Shown: piece after piece, positions 37,182-45,693 of the stretch
How positions within the stretch are numbered: position 1 is the stretch's first letter
Layout of the letters: each line of letters begins with the position of its first letter
Notes under the pieces: model-generated
Database searches by the model: none
Told to the model about the DNA's origin: nothing
Seen by the model: the letters and a program-made list of their open reading frames with translations, nothing else
Translations under genes and position numbers: made by a program
Assembly (NCBI GenBank): GCA_951394045.1
Contig: OX595993.1
Coordinates: 1,798,001 to 1,862,000, forward strand
Direction: 5' to 3'
DNA: 64,000 nucleotides
From: Nitzschia sp. DOCU1
Lineage: Eukaryota; Bacillariophyta; Bacillariophyceae; Bacillariales; Bacillariaceae

Positions 37182-37475
37182 TTATTTTTCGGTGGCACCA
37201 AGACGGAAGTTTGTAAGCGGCGCAACCATATTCGCCGCTATAGATTCAATCACCCAAGAATGGTAGACGATTGAAACTCTATTTCGCTCTGAAGATCGCA
37301 GAGCTGCTGGAATGATCCCATCCTTTTCTAGCTTCGGGGCAATTTGGCGCTCAAAACCTTCATCGTCGATTTCCTCGGGTACCAATACCACAAGCTTATC
37401 CTGTCCATCAGCATGTTTTGCTTCAAGTGCTGACGCCACAATTATTGCTCCCAAGGCCTGACAGAGAGCAAGCAT
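37182..37475 (-). CDS. BRCT-like C-terminal fragment
   Basis: 97 residues from the ATG at 37475. ALGAIIVASALEAK, DKLVVLVPEE and VSIVYHSWVIESIAANMVAPLTNF match the spacing of a BRCT domain, with its near-invariant Trp in the last helix. BRCT folds bind phosphopeptides in DNA-damage proteins. The ATG is immediately preceded by CTCCAG and a pyrimidine-rich stretch, so this may be a terminal exon. Possible upstream exon sequence with GTAAGT or GTACCA donors lies at about 37520-37620, but I could not settle a frame. A complete protein is not visible. Confidence 0.35.
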   Translation of the reverse strand: MLALCQALGAIIVASALEAKHADGQDKLVVLVPEEIDDEGFERQIAPKLEKDGIIPAALRSSERNRVSIVYHSWVIESIAANMVAPLTNFRLGATEK

Positions 37476-37787
37476 CTGGAGTCACGACAGAGCGGCACGA
37501 GCAATGAATCAGTCATCACTTACCACAAGTCACTATTGGTCTCGGCAAGCATTCTATTTGGTACCTGCTTTGTTCCTTGAAAGGCAGCCAAACTCCAAAC
37601 ATAAATTCCGTGGTCCCACAGCTGCACTTCTAATGGCGATTATTATCTTCACAGTAGCAGCGCTCGCAGCATCCTCCGATACGGGACTTCAAATTACACC
37701 GCTCGCTGGATCGAACCATGGTTCCCACTCTTTGACAAATACCCACAGTTCGCTCCGTGGAAACTATGGCAGATGCCCGAGCCAAAG

Positions 37788-39146
37788 TCATGGCATGGGG
37801 TCTAGGAACAACGGCTCGCTTTTCCTGACAGGTGTCGACGCACTGATGGCTGGCCCACCATGCCAAGCACATTCATTATCGAACACGCCCTTTGCATTCC
37901 CAGCATGACTTATTCGACATGTTATATTGCCGCCAATCAACAAGCCCCAATGACCATATCCGCCCTTGTTAAACGCCACGCAGCCGGCCAAGGCGATCAG
38001 GTACAAATCCACAAAGGTATCATAATAGTCGGCCGGTGTATGATTCGTCCAGTCTCCATCCAAATGCAAGGGCGGGTTAGGATGGGGAGGATGCAGGATG
38101 ACATTGCCGTTTCTTTGCTTTCCATATTCAAGGGCAATCTCCGTGGCGTCCTTGGAATCCGACGTGAAGAAAATGGGAGCACCTGGTCTCAGTTTGGAGG
38201 CGCAATTCACAGCATTTAGGGTCCATCGTCGAGTGATCCGCGGTGGCCGATATTCAATCGCATACAGCGCTCGTAAATGGGATGCCACATAGCGGCCTGG
38301 AACCAAGCCGTTAGAGGCCATGTGTTGATCAATAATGTTGGCAACATCATGAGAAGGACGAAAGAATATTCTCCATATCGAGGCGAAAACTTCCATAAAC
38401 GTAGGCTCGTCCTCACTGTAACGACGCAAGTTGTAATAGTCTTGGCCCGCAATGTTGGATTGATACCGTACCCGCATGAGGGTCAGATTGGTTGGACCGT
38501 ACTGTCGCATCACTTTGCTAGCCACAAACTTTTTTCCATTTGTGTCATTGGCTAACTTTTCTGCTAACCACTCTGGAACCCTCCAGTCGCAACCTCCAAC
38601 GGGGGGAACGAGGTATGTTTCGAGTGTCGCAGGTTTCGTCCATCGTATCAGAAACACTCGCCGTTGCTCATAGGCCATCCGCAATAGCGTCGGCAGAGGC
38701 TTGAGGCGATCGGCCGTCCCCCCACATTTCTTTTTGTCCTGGTCCGCTAGGCATTGACTTATCATCCATCTTTCGTCCGCCCAGCGGCTGGGGTCCCAAG
38801 TTTGTCGTTTCCATTTGTGCCAGTTCAAATATGCTTTCACCCATTCAGGGAGGATCGGGTCCTTGTCCCAGAGATTTGTGCCATCCGAAGAAATGTTGTA
38901 AAAGGGATCCAAAGGTCCTTCGAACGGCGTAAACACAAGCGGATATGACTCTGCTGCTGCCGGGGTGTCCTTCTTCTTCGTGCTAGTAGCCGCTGCACGA
39001 AACTCTTCCAAGTGCGCCTTGACAGTCGTGTTCGAATCCACAAGATGGGCGGGGCCTTGAAAAATTGTCAAACAGCCAAATACCGTAATGGCAATAAGCA
39101 ACAAAAGGATCTTCTCTGAGTAGCTTTTGCGGCGTCTACTCGCCAT
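37788..39146 (-). CDS. Type II membrane glycosyltransferase, fucosyltransferase-like
   Basis: 452 residues. Short basic cytosolic tail (MASRRRKSYSEK), one signal-anchor helix (ILLLLIAITVFGCLTIF), then a lumenal domain: Golgi type II topology. The lumenal part has RRVFLIRWTKP early, SHLRALYAIEYRPPR in the middle, FFTSDSKDATEIALEYGK (a nucleotide-sugar fold signature in O-fucosyltransferase-like proteins) and DLYLIALAGCVAFNKGGYGHWGLLIGG near the end. Donor and acceptor are not determined. Potential N-glycosylation sites (NTT, NLT, NIS) are present. The next gene upstream on the same strand is a sulfotransferase with the same topology. Confidence 0.6.
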   Translation of the reverse strand: MASRRRKSYSEKILLLLIAITVFGCLTIFQGPAHLVDSNTTVKAHLEEFRAAATSTKKKDTPAAAESYPLVFTPFEGPLDPFYNISSDGTNLWDKDPILPEWVKAYLNWHKWKRQTWDPSRWADERWMISQCLADQDKKKCGGTADRLKPLPTLLRMAYEQRRVFLIRWTKPATLETYLVPPVGGCDWRVPEWLAEKLANDTNGKKFVASKVMRQYGPTNLTLMRVRYQSNIAGQDYYNLRRYSEDEPTFMEVFASIWRIFFRPSHDVANIIDQHMASNGLVPGRYVASHLRALYAIEYRPPRITRRWTLNAVNCASKLRPGAPIFFTSDSKDATEIALEYGKQRNGNVILHPPHPNPPLHLDGDWTNHTPADYYDTFVDLYLIALAGCVAFNKGGYGHWGLLIGGNITCRISHAGNAKGVFDNECAWHGGPAISASTPVRKSEPLFLDPMP

Positions 39147-39474
39147 GGGTAGTTACGTGGGAAGCAAAGGTGCAGAATGGCCGCATGCTTCACTATCCGT
39201 CATCGTGTCATCGTCGTTCTTCTTCTCTTGCGTGTTTTGGAGGGATGCGAGAGCGGGGAGGAGGAGGAGTTTTCGTCAATAGACGACTTGATCGACCCTC
39301 GCGTTGGCGGGAAGGCACGACAGACGATGCGACAAGTTTGGTCGACTACTTGGAGCTCTTGTGTAGGAATAGGGTAGCTATTACCACTACCAGGTACAGC
39401 AGCTAGTAAGAGCCGCTTAAAGCAAGAGTAATGTAAATGGTGCGATTGTGACTAAAGGTAATTCGGATGTACTT
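39147..39474. other. Intergenic between two type II membrane enzyme genes
   Basis: 328 bases holding the downstream part of the sulfotransferase gene and the promoter of the glycosyltransferase gene; no further gene seen. Confidence 0.5.
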
Positions 39475-40824
39475 CTAGTCAGGCAACACGCGATCCAAGC
39501 ATTGGTGCGCACACCCGAAATCCTTGACATAGCAATTCCGCTCCGACGGGTGGCGCAGTTGGCCATTTTCAGCGCACGCACCAATTACCTCGCTCTGACA
39601 CTTGTCTTGAGCAAGAGCTTGTAAATATCCAATGTGCTTAGCACCCTCCTCGACGCGACTTTTCCCTAGCCTTTCGATTGTTATATCCAACGAACGATTG
39701 ACTGCAGCATATAAGAGATAATCCGCATTGGTTTCGCGAAAGCGACCGTTCAGATACGACTCGATCTTTGGTGAAGGTGACGAGGTTGACTGTTGAATGA
39801 ACTTGCATCCTCCGCCCTGGGGCACATAACCACCGCTCTCTTTCACACGAAGAGCAACAAGATCCGAGTACCGCACTTCTGGTAATAGAAGTTTCAACAC
39901 AGCCATGGATTCCGTCCAACGCTCTGTGACGGCTATAAAGTCGTAAAACTCCAAAATCTCCTTCTGAATATGCTCGAACGCCAGTTTGTCGGGATCTTTG
40001 TGGATCATAGAACTACCGGGGATTCCCATGTTGATATTCTTACGCTTTTTGCCACGGACTTCTTTCCCCTGATATACATTCCCACCATATTCAAACAACG
40101 ATATGTTCCTTTGCCGAAGATATCGCACCTGATGACCCCTCGAACGCTCAAGAAACTCCAGATGCTTATCATCGTCGTCGTAGAGGTTCTGAGGGACGTA
40201 ATAATAAAAAGCAGACTCAGATCGAGCGTGCGGAATCCGCACGGTAGTCCAAAGAAAACTGCGCGCCGGATCTCTCTTGGAATGATAATTCAAAGTTGTA
40301 AAGTCGTGAAAGAAATGCGCTTGGCACATTGGACCACCAGCGGAATCGATAGTCATATTTTCGGTAGCCAGTCGTCTCTGGGCGGCTCGATACGCGATTC
40401 GAAGAGTTACGCTTGCCGAAGTGGTAGAAGCCGCCTTATGAACTTTGCCCAGCATCAGCCCTTTGATCCGTTGGTTGGGCCCAACACCATAAAAATTGTG
40501 TGCGCTTTTTTGAATCCTTGACGATTGGTGCTTATCAATCACACACCATTCTGTCCCATTCCAGTCGAGAAAGGGGCGCGCAATCCTATCGACGTATTCA
40601 TCCCACCAGTGGTGGCGTTGCTCTACCGCCGAAACAGCAGCCACAGGGGAAGTATCCATGCTCGGTGCTGTCTCTAGAGAAAGAGACATGGGCAGCAGAT
40701 GGTATGACACAAACATAATCAGCAACGCCAAGAACACGACAAAACGGCGGCGAGTAAAGGCATCCAATCTCACAGGGCGGCGACTGGTGGTAGTAGTAGT
40801 ACTAGGAGCAGCGTTGGCGCTCAT
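39475..40824 (-). CDS. Type II membrane carbohydrate sulfotransferase
   Basis: 449 residues: Thr-rich cytosolic tail, one hydrophobic anchor (RFVVFLALLIMFVSYHLLPM), then a lumenal catalytic domain. GLMLGKVHKAASTTSASVTLRIA matches the 5'-phosphosulfate loop of PAPS-dependent sulfotransferases (Lys and the small Ser/Thr residues). IPHARSESAFYYYV matches the 3'-phosphate-binding block with Arg and Ser, as in galactose-3-O- and heparan-type enzymes. A Cys-rich C-terminus (CQSEVIGACAENG, NCYVKDFGCAHQC) may form disulfides. It probably sulfates Golgi glycans. The acceptor is unknown. Confidence 0.75.
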   Translation of the reverse strand: MSANAAPSTTTTTSRRPVRLDAFTRRRFVVFLALLIMFVSYHLLPMSLSLETAPSMDTSPVAAVSAVEQRHHWWDEYVDRIARPFLDWNGTEWCVIDKHQSSRIQKSAHNFYGVGPNQRIKGLMLGKVHKAASTTSASVTLRIAYRAAQRRLATENMTIDSAGGPMCQAHFFHDFTTLNYHSKRDPARSFLWTTVRIPHARSESAFYYYVPQNLYDDDDKHLEFLERSRGHQVRYLRQRNISLFEYGGNVYQGKEVRGKKRKNINMGIPGSSMIHKDPDKLAFEHIQKEILEFYDFIAVTERWTESMAVLKLLLPEVRYSDLVALRVKESGGYVPQGGGCKFIQQSTSSPSPKIESYLNGRFRETNADYLLYAAVNRSLDITIERLGKSRVEEGAKHIGYLQALAQDKCQSEVIGACAENGQLRHPSERNCYVKDFGCAHQCLDRVLPD

Positions 40825-41369
40825 TCTTCTTCTTCGACTCTGCTCACAGCAGTCACCCCCATGAGGAAGAGAGGACTCTTTTCAACCACCATTAGCTGCG
40901 AGGAGTCATAAGGATCGCTGAATGACGGCTATGGAAGGAGGACTCATGCAGTGGAAAGATTGACAATCGATGCATACGTAAACAGCGGCGGCGCGGAAGA
41001 GCAAAAAGTGGCCATCGCAAAGATCGAGCCGAGCCGACCACCCCATCACGGAGGGTCTGTCCGTCCGCTCCACGTTTGACAGACACAGAGACACAGCCAG
41101 ACAGACACAAACACACAGAAGTCGAATGAATCGAATCATCGGAATCATCCTTCCGGTCGACGTGTCTTTTCGATTTTGATACTCGTACTAGCTGGTATGG
41201 CTAGTAGCTGAGTAACCATGATAATAACAACTATACTAATGACAATTCGGTACAGTATGGCAAGACTTCATCGACAACTATTGTGCTATGTCGTTGCCAT
41301 CGGCGTGGCCATCAGTTGGATGCACCCGAGAGTCGGAACTGCTCTTTACTAGGATTAGACACCCAGCTG
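40825..41369. other. Intergenic upstream of the sulfotransferase gene
   Basis: About 545 bases with no supported gene. 41070-41125 contains repeated ACAGAC/ACACAG steps (simple repeat). Downstream end of the agmatine deiminase gene is at 41370. Confidence 0.5.
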
Positions 41370-42554
41370 CTATGTCCGAGACGGATCGATTGGGATCTGC
41401 TGCGTAATGCAATGAATATTTCCACCTCCCAAAAGAATCTCCCTACTCGACACGCCGACAACTGTCCTATTGGGGAATCGCTCTTGCAAAACGGCGATCG
41501 CTAGCGAATCGGTAGGGACGCCAAACTGCGGCACAACCACCGCGTCGTTGGCTATGTAAAAGTTGATGTATGAAGCTGCCATTTTCTCGTTGGGTTGTCG
41601 AACTACACCAGCAGGGTCGGGCCCTTTCAACGACTCGGCTTCTTCTTTGGTGTACCGAAGGGGCGGTGACGGGACGAGCAGCTTGTGGACCTGAATAGTG
41701 CGGCCCTTGGCATCCTTGGTGGTAGATAAGACTTGAGAGGCTGTTCGACACCGCTCAAAATTCTCAGGGTCATTTTCTTTATCGTCGGTCCAAGCAAGAA
41801 CGACATGGCCAGGCTCGGTGAAGCAGCAAAAATTATCCACATGGCCATTGGTATCTTCGTCGGCATCTAGGCCCATTGGTAACCATATAACGACCTCTAC
41901 ACCCAAAGATCGTTTCAAGACTCCTTCGATGACGTCTTGAGACAAGATTGGATTGCGATTGGGGTTGAGAAGACATTCTTTCGTGACCAATAGTGTGCCT
42001 TCGCCGTCTGTATGAATGCTACCTCCTTCCATCACTATTGGAACAGAAAAAGAAGGGATTTGAAGCACTTCTTGGCAAACACGAGCGGCAATTTTTCGAT
42101 CCAAATCAGCAGGCCAGTAACAACCTTCCTCGGGTCCACCGTACGCATTGAAATCCCAGTCAATGCCGACAAGGAAAGGTTTCTTCCCGTCGTTCTGATT
42201 CCAAAGGCAGCAAGTGGGCCCAGTGTCACGGACCCACGTGTCATCGCTGGGACAGACACGTAGCTGAATTAGAGGCTCGTTCCAATCTTTGAAATGCTCT
42301 CGTATCGTCACTTCATCTTTGACGAGTAAGTAGACCGTTTCGTTTCCTTGGATGGCAATGGCCCTCGCTACATTCAACACTTGCTCTTGGGCATGATCGA
42401 GACGATAAGTTTGTGGATTGTGGGGAAATAAGATCAGGCAAGCTTGATGAGGTGTCCATTCCGCTGGCATGAACAGAGGCAGGGAGTAGCCCTTGCTATC
42501 AAGAAGATTCCGGCAAAGATCCTTGACCGTGTCTGCCACTTCCGAAGGAGTCAT
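41370..42554 (-). CDS. AIH: Agmatine deiminase
   Basis: 394 residues, full length for the family (PPAD-type, about 370-390). Converts agmatine to N-carbamoylputrescine and ammonia in the arginine-decarboxylase route to putrescine. Conserved motifs: MPAEWTPHQACLILFPHN at the N-terminus, DDTWVRDTGPT, GIDWDFNAYGG, VMEGGSIHTDGEGTLLVT, NGHVDNFCCF with catalytic His/Asp, and the nucleophile Cys in LLGGGNIHCITQQ near the C-terminus. All key residues are present. No presequence, so cytosolic. Diatoms have unusual polyamine-linked silica chemistry, so polyamine supply is relevant, but this is general knowledge. Confidence 0.92.
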   Translation of the reverse strand: MTPSEVADTVKDLCRNLLDSKGYSLPLFMPAEWTPHQACLILFPHNPQTYRLDHAQEQVLNVARAIAIQGNETVYLLVKDEVTIREHFKDWNEPLIQLRVCPSDDTWVRDTGPTCCLWNQNDGKKPFLVGIDWDFNAYGGPEEGCYWPADLDRKIAARVCQEVLQIPSFSVPIVMEGGSIHTDGEGTLLVTKECLLNPNRNPILSQDVIEGVLKRSLGVEVVIWLPMGLDADEDTNGHVDNFCCFTEPGHVVLAWTDDKENDPENFERCRTASQVLSTTKDAKGRTIQVHKLLVPSPPLRYTKEEAESLKGPDPAGVVRQPNEKMAASYINFYIANDAVVVPQFGVPTDSLAIAVLQERFPNRTVVGVSSREILLGGGNIHCITQQIPIDPSRT

Positions 42555-43003
42555 TCCAACGTTTTTGCTACTGAGTTCTCAGATAGAGAGGACTTTGATT
42601 CACTCCAGCGATAACGAGCCCCTTTCAGTGAGCCCCATGCCTACGCAAAAAAGGGTTTCCAGTTTTAATTTTGTTGTTTCGGCCGTCGACCTAATGGCAT
42701 GGAGGGTCATGGTGGGGACAAGGGAATCTCGCAACGATCGAGAAAGATCCAAAAGATAATCAGGTCAAAGGGGTCAACTCCCGCCGAAAGAAGAAGGCGC
42801 GCAGGGCGACCGATGAGTGGATTGCGTACCTCGTCCGACTACAAATTCATTGCGATGGCTGAGTCTGTCTCTATTGCGCTCTAGAGTATCGTAGTAGCTA
42901 AATGCCTAATCTACCAGTAGTATAGCTATCGAAATGTGTATGCATCCCTTAGCTAGAACAGCAGGGAGGAGTGAAATCAACATTCTGTGCGCACATTCTG
43001 CTA
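42555..43003. other. Intergenic between agmatine deiminase and Fic-RING genes
   Basis: 449 bases; both flanking genes are on the minus strand. No gene seen. Confidence 0.5.
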
Positions 43004-45124
43004 CTAGTATCCGCCGCCATGTCGAGGACAATGCCCATAACCACCCAAGACGCAGCATCTTCCACACATGTGGTTAGCACAGTCCCCGGCAGCCTGATTG
43101 GAGCAGTTCTCACAGTAGTATCGCTGCGGTTGCGGCTGGAATCCCAGAGAATTGATCCACTCCAAGGTAGATTCCCCAGCATCGGAATTCAGCGACGTGT
43201 CTTCCTCGGGCGGCGGCGGCATAGCGTCCTCAGCCTGATGACGTGCACACGTATAAGAGCCTCGTTCCACACAGCAGCGGCCACACATGCCGTTTTCGCA
43301 ACCACCAGCGGCCTGATTGGTGCAACCAGAGCATTGTAAGCTGGTTTCGTTATCGTCGTAGCCCGTGGTGGTGGTGGTATCTTGGCTCTGCACTTGGTCT
43401 CCAACTGTTCCGTGGCGATCGCAAGGACCTTGACCAAAGGAAGGACAGCACTGGCCACACATTTCATTTTCACAAAAGGTAGCAGCAACATTTTGACAAT
43501 GCTGACAAATGGGACGCTGAACCTGTGCCGATAGAAAGGCAGCGGGTATCGGGCCATCTGAATTTGTGGATTCTCTGTCCGGGTCAGTGTCGTTATTAAG
43601 GGACGTCGTTGTCGAGAAATCCTCGTTGCGGGCTCCATCAATATTATTTTGTAATTCGATTGCTCGTTGTACTGCATTTTGCATGGCTTGAAAGGCGTCG
43701 TGAAGATTGTGAAAGTCGTCATTGTCCACCTCCAATTGAGGTTGCTGTCGGCTTCGATTGTTTACGTTCATTCGCGGCAAGGGATTACGACAAAAGACGC
43801 AAGTCGTCCCGTTCGCTAGCCACTCGGCGATACAATTGAGATGAACAGCTTGTCCACAACACAGAGTAAGTACGTTTGGGCCATCATCCAAACATATGAT
43901 GCATTGCCCCTGAGCGGCCCGTTCTCGAACTCGTCTGGCAATACGCGCCTCCTCTTCGTCTTCAGCAGCCCGAGCCCGATCCATCAACAATGACTGTACT
44001 TGAACTACAGCATGAGCAATACGTTCCATCAAGAGTTGTACTAGCGGCTCCAAGGCTCCTCGACTATTATCGGGCTGCTGCTGCTGCTGCGCCTGTTGTG
44101 GAGTGTCTTGTTCGAGTAGACGCTGCGCACCGCCTCGTAAACCATCAATATATTCCTGTCGTTGCTGCGGAGTCGCCGCAATCGTCACAGTAAAAGGCAG
44201 CTGAATAAGTTGCTTCAGCAAGGCATTGGCGTAAATACGTGAGGTGCGTCCATTGCCATCAGCAAAGGGATGAATATCGTTAATGCCATACATGGTTACT
44301 GCCGCCAACGCAATCGAGTAGTATAGTCTGGAAATATCAATGTGACCGATCCGGGACGAATCACTGTTGCTAGTGGATGGAAGATACTCGTCTTGAAGCG
44401 TTGCAAGACTGGACCAGAACAAATCCATTTCAGTGGTAATTTGTTCGGGTGGACAAAAGCCTGTTTGTCCCGCCCTGGCTCCTTTTGTTCTAAACGTGCC
44501 ACTCGTCGGATGCGTCGGACAGAGACGTTTGTGCACCACAGCAATAGTGGCACTCGATAAGAGAGATGCGACTTTTTGTTCGGCCAGTGCCGCTTCTAGT
44601 GCCGCCATGTGACTTTCCACTAGTTGCGTCACCCCCGCCGCGGACTCCCTGTTCGCATTGGTACGAAGACCTGCCGCTTGTCGGTCCAGTTGCGATTGCG
44701 CAAACTCCTTCAAGGTCGGCAAATAGTAGGCAGGAGTGGCAATATACGCTTCTCTAGGACTCGCGGGTATGGAATGCGTCTGAGCCTGTTGCGCCAGATG
44801 ATGTTGCGCCAAAAAGCTGGATATGAGTTGCAGCGTTTGATAGGCAGCAGAATTTTCTCCTGGGACAGGCCCCAGCAACTTCGGCCCCAGCTCTTTGACA
44901 TTCGCCACTAGTTTGGATAATTGGGAGCCAAAGGTTCCCACTTGAACTCGCGGCGGCGATGCCTGTCGAGCTACACCACTCGTGGGTGGTGGTGGTGGTG
45001 GCGGCGGCGGCTGCAGTTCGGGCCGATCATTTTCGGCGGCGGCTGCGGCTGCCCGAGCGTCATCTGCTTCAACTCTCGAACGTTTGGCGCTCGCTCTGGG
45101 ACCCTGTGGATTGTCATTGGGCAT
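43004..45124 (-). CDS. Fic-domain protein fused to RING finger and three Cys-rich modules
   Basis: 706 residues from the ATG at 45124; the frame opens slightly earlier but only with a non-ATG start. Ala/Pro-rich N-terminus with a run of nine Pro. Fic domain follows, with the full catalytic motif HPFADGNGRTSR near 285 (His base, Asp, Gly-Asn-Gly, Arg), so AMP transfer is expected. No inhibitory [S/T]xxxE[G/N] helix was recognised. Residues about 407-450 form a RING finger (CIICLDD, CCGQAVHLNC, CVFCRNP). Three copies of a module C-x2-C-x2-AA-x-x-C-x3-MCGxCC...CxRH lie near 539, 594 and 668. Fic enzymes modify hydroxyl side chains with AMP; RING recruits E2. The combination suggests one protein coupling AMPylation with ubiquitin transfer. 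Confidence 0.88.
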   Translation of the reverse strand: MPNDNPQGPRASAKRSRVEADDARAAAAAAENDRPELQPPPPPPPPPTSGVARQASPPRVQVGTFGSQLSKLVANVKELGPKLLGPVPGENSAAYQTLQLISSFLAQHHLAQQAQTHSIPASPREAYIATPAYYLPTLKEFAQSQLDRQAAGLRTNANRESAAGVTQLVESHMAALEAALAEQKVASLLSSATIAVVHKRLCPTHPTSGTFRTKGARAGQTGFCPPEQITTEMDLFWSSLATLQDEYLPSTSNSDSSRIGHIDISRLYYSIALAAVTMYGINDIHPFADGNGRTSRIYANALLKQLIQLPFTVTIAATPQQRQEYIDGLRGGAQRLLEQDTPQQAQQQQQPDNSRGALEPLVQLLMERIAHAVVQVQSLLMDRARAAEDEEEARIARRVRERAAQGQCIICLDDGPNVLTLCCGQAVHLNCIAEWLANGTTCVFCRNPLPRMNVNNRSRQQPQLEVDNDDFHNLHDAFQAMQNAVQRAIELQNNIDGARNEDFSTTTSLNNDTDPDRESTNSDGPIPAAFLSAQVQRPICQHCQNVAATFCENEMCGQCCPSFGQGPCDRHGTVGDQVQSQDTTTTTGYDDNETSLQCSGCTNQAAGGCENGMCGRCCVERGSYTCARHQAEDAMPPPPEEDTSLNSDAGESTLEWINSLGFQPQPQRYYCENCSNQAAGDCANHMCGRCCVLGGYGHCPRHGGGY

Positions 45125-45693
45125 TTTCGTAAGAGGACAAGAGGAGTGTCCACATAAAGAATATAAAGGACGCTTGTTGTTGTTTTGAGCACGTAGTTTC
45201 AGCACGAGAAGTGATGAAAGAGCGTGATGTCAAAAAAAGGCGATTCGATTCAAAAGGCAGAAAATGCGGGGGAGAGGTAAAGGGGGTGTTTATTTCTCTA
45301 CTCCCGTCATTTGGTCACATGGGTCAATCTCCACCGTATTTGACATGCCGCGCGCGTTGTTGCGCAGACGACAGCGGTATATGAAACTATTCAGCAAACG
45401 GTAAAGACTACGACCTCTAGACATTACGTAGATACTATCGCTGGCTGTCTGCACTCGAGTCGATGGACGTTCCCTAGGATAGATTAGAAGACGAAGCGAC
45501 GAGACTATCTAGTCGACCTCCAACAAAGCTTCAAAGAAATGGCTGCGGGAAGATCCTGAGGTACTTTAGATGCGCCATGTCGGCGCAGGTTCAGTTCTAC
45601 TCGTTAGTACTATAGTCGATTTCTTGTTGTTGCTTTTTGTGTGTTGATAACTATTATTTCTAGTAAGCGAAAATCGTCAGCACGTGGGTCTAC
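45125..45693. other. Intergenic with left copy of a 300-bp direct repeat
   Basis: Upstream of the Fic-RING gene and downstream of eIF2D. It contains repeat copy A (45258-45556). No other gene seen. Confidence 0.6.
45258..45556. repeat. Direct repeat copy A flanking eIF2D
   Basis: Begins CAGAAAATGCGGGGGAGAGG and ends GGCTGCGGGAAGATCC. Strongly similar to 47910-48210 in the first 110 and last 120 bases, diverged between. Its right end corresponds to the last codons (SSHFFEDLLEVD and stop) of the large gene at 48163, here without the gene. Confidence 0.85.

Noticed and set aside
37504..37908. 134-codon plus-strand frame
   Set aside because: Lies antisense to the start of a BRCT-like fragment and end of the glycosyltransferase; no family signal.
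44985..45020. GGTGGT/GGCGGC run as a possible CRISPR or minisatellite
   Set aside because: It is a simple triplet run encoding the poly-Pro stretch of the Fic-RING protein.
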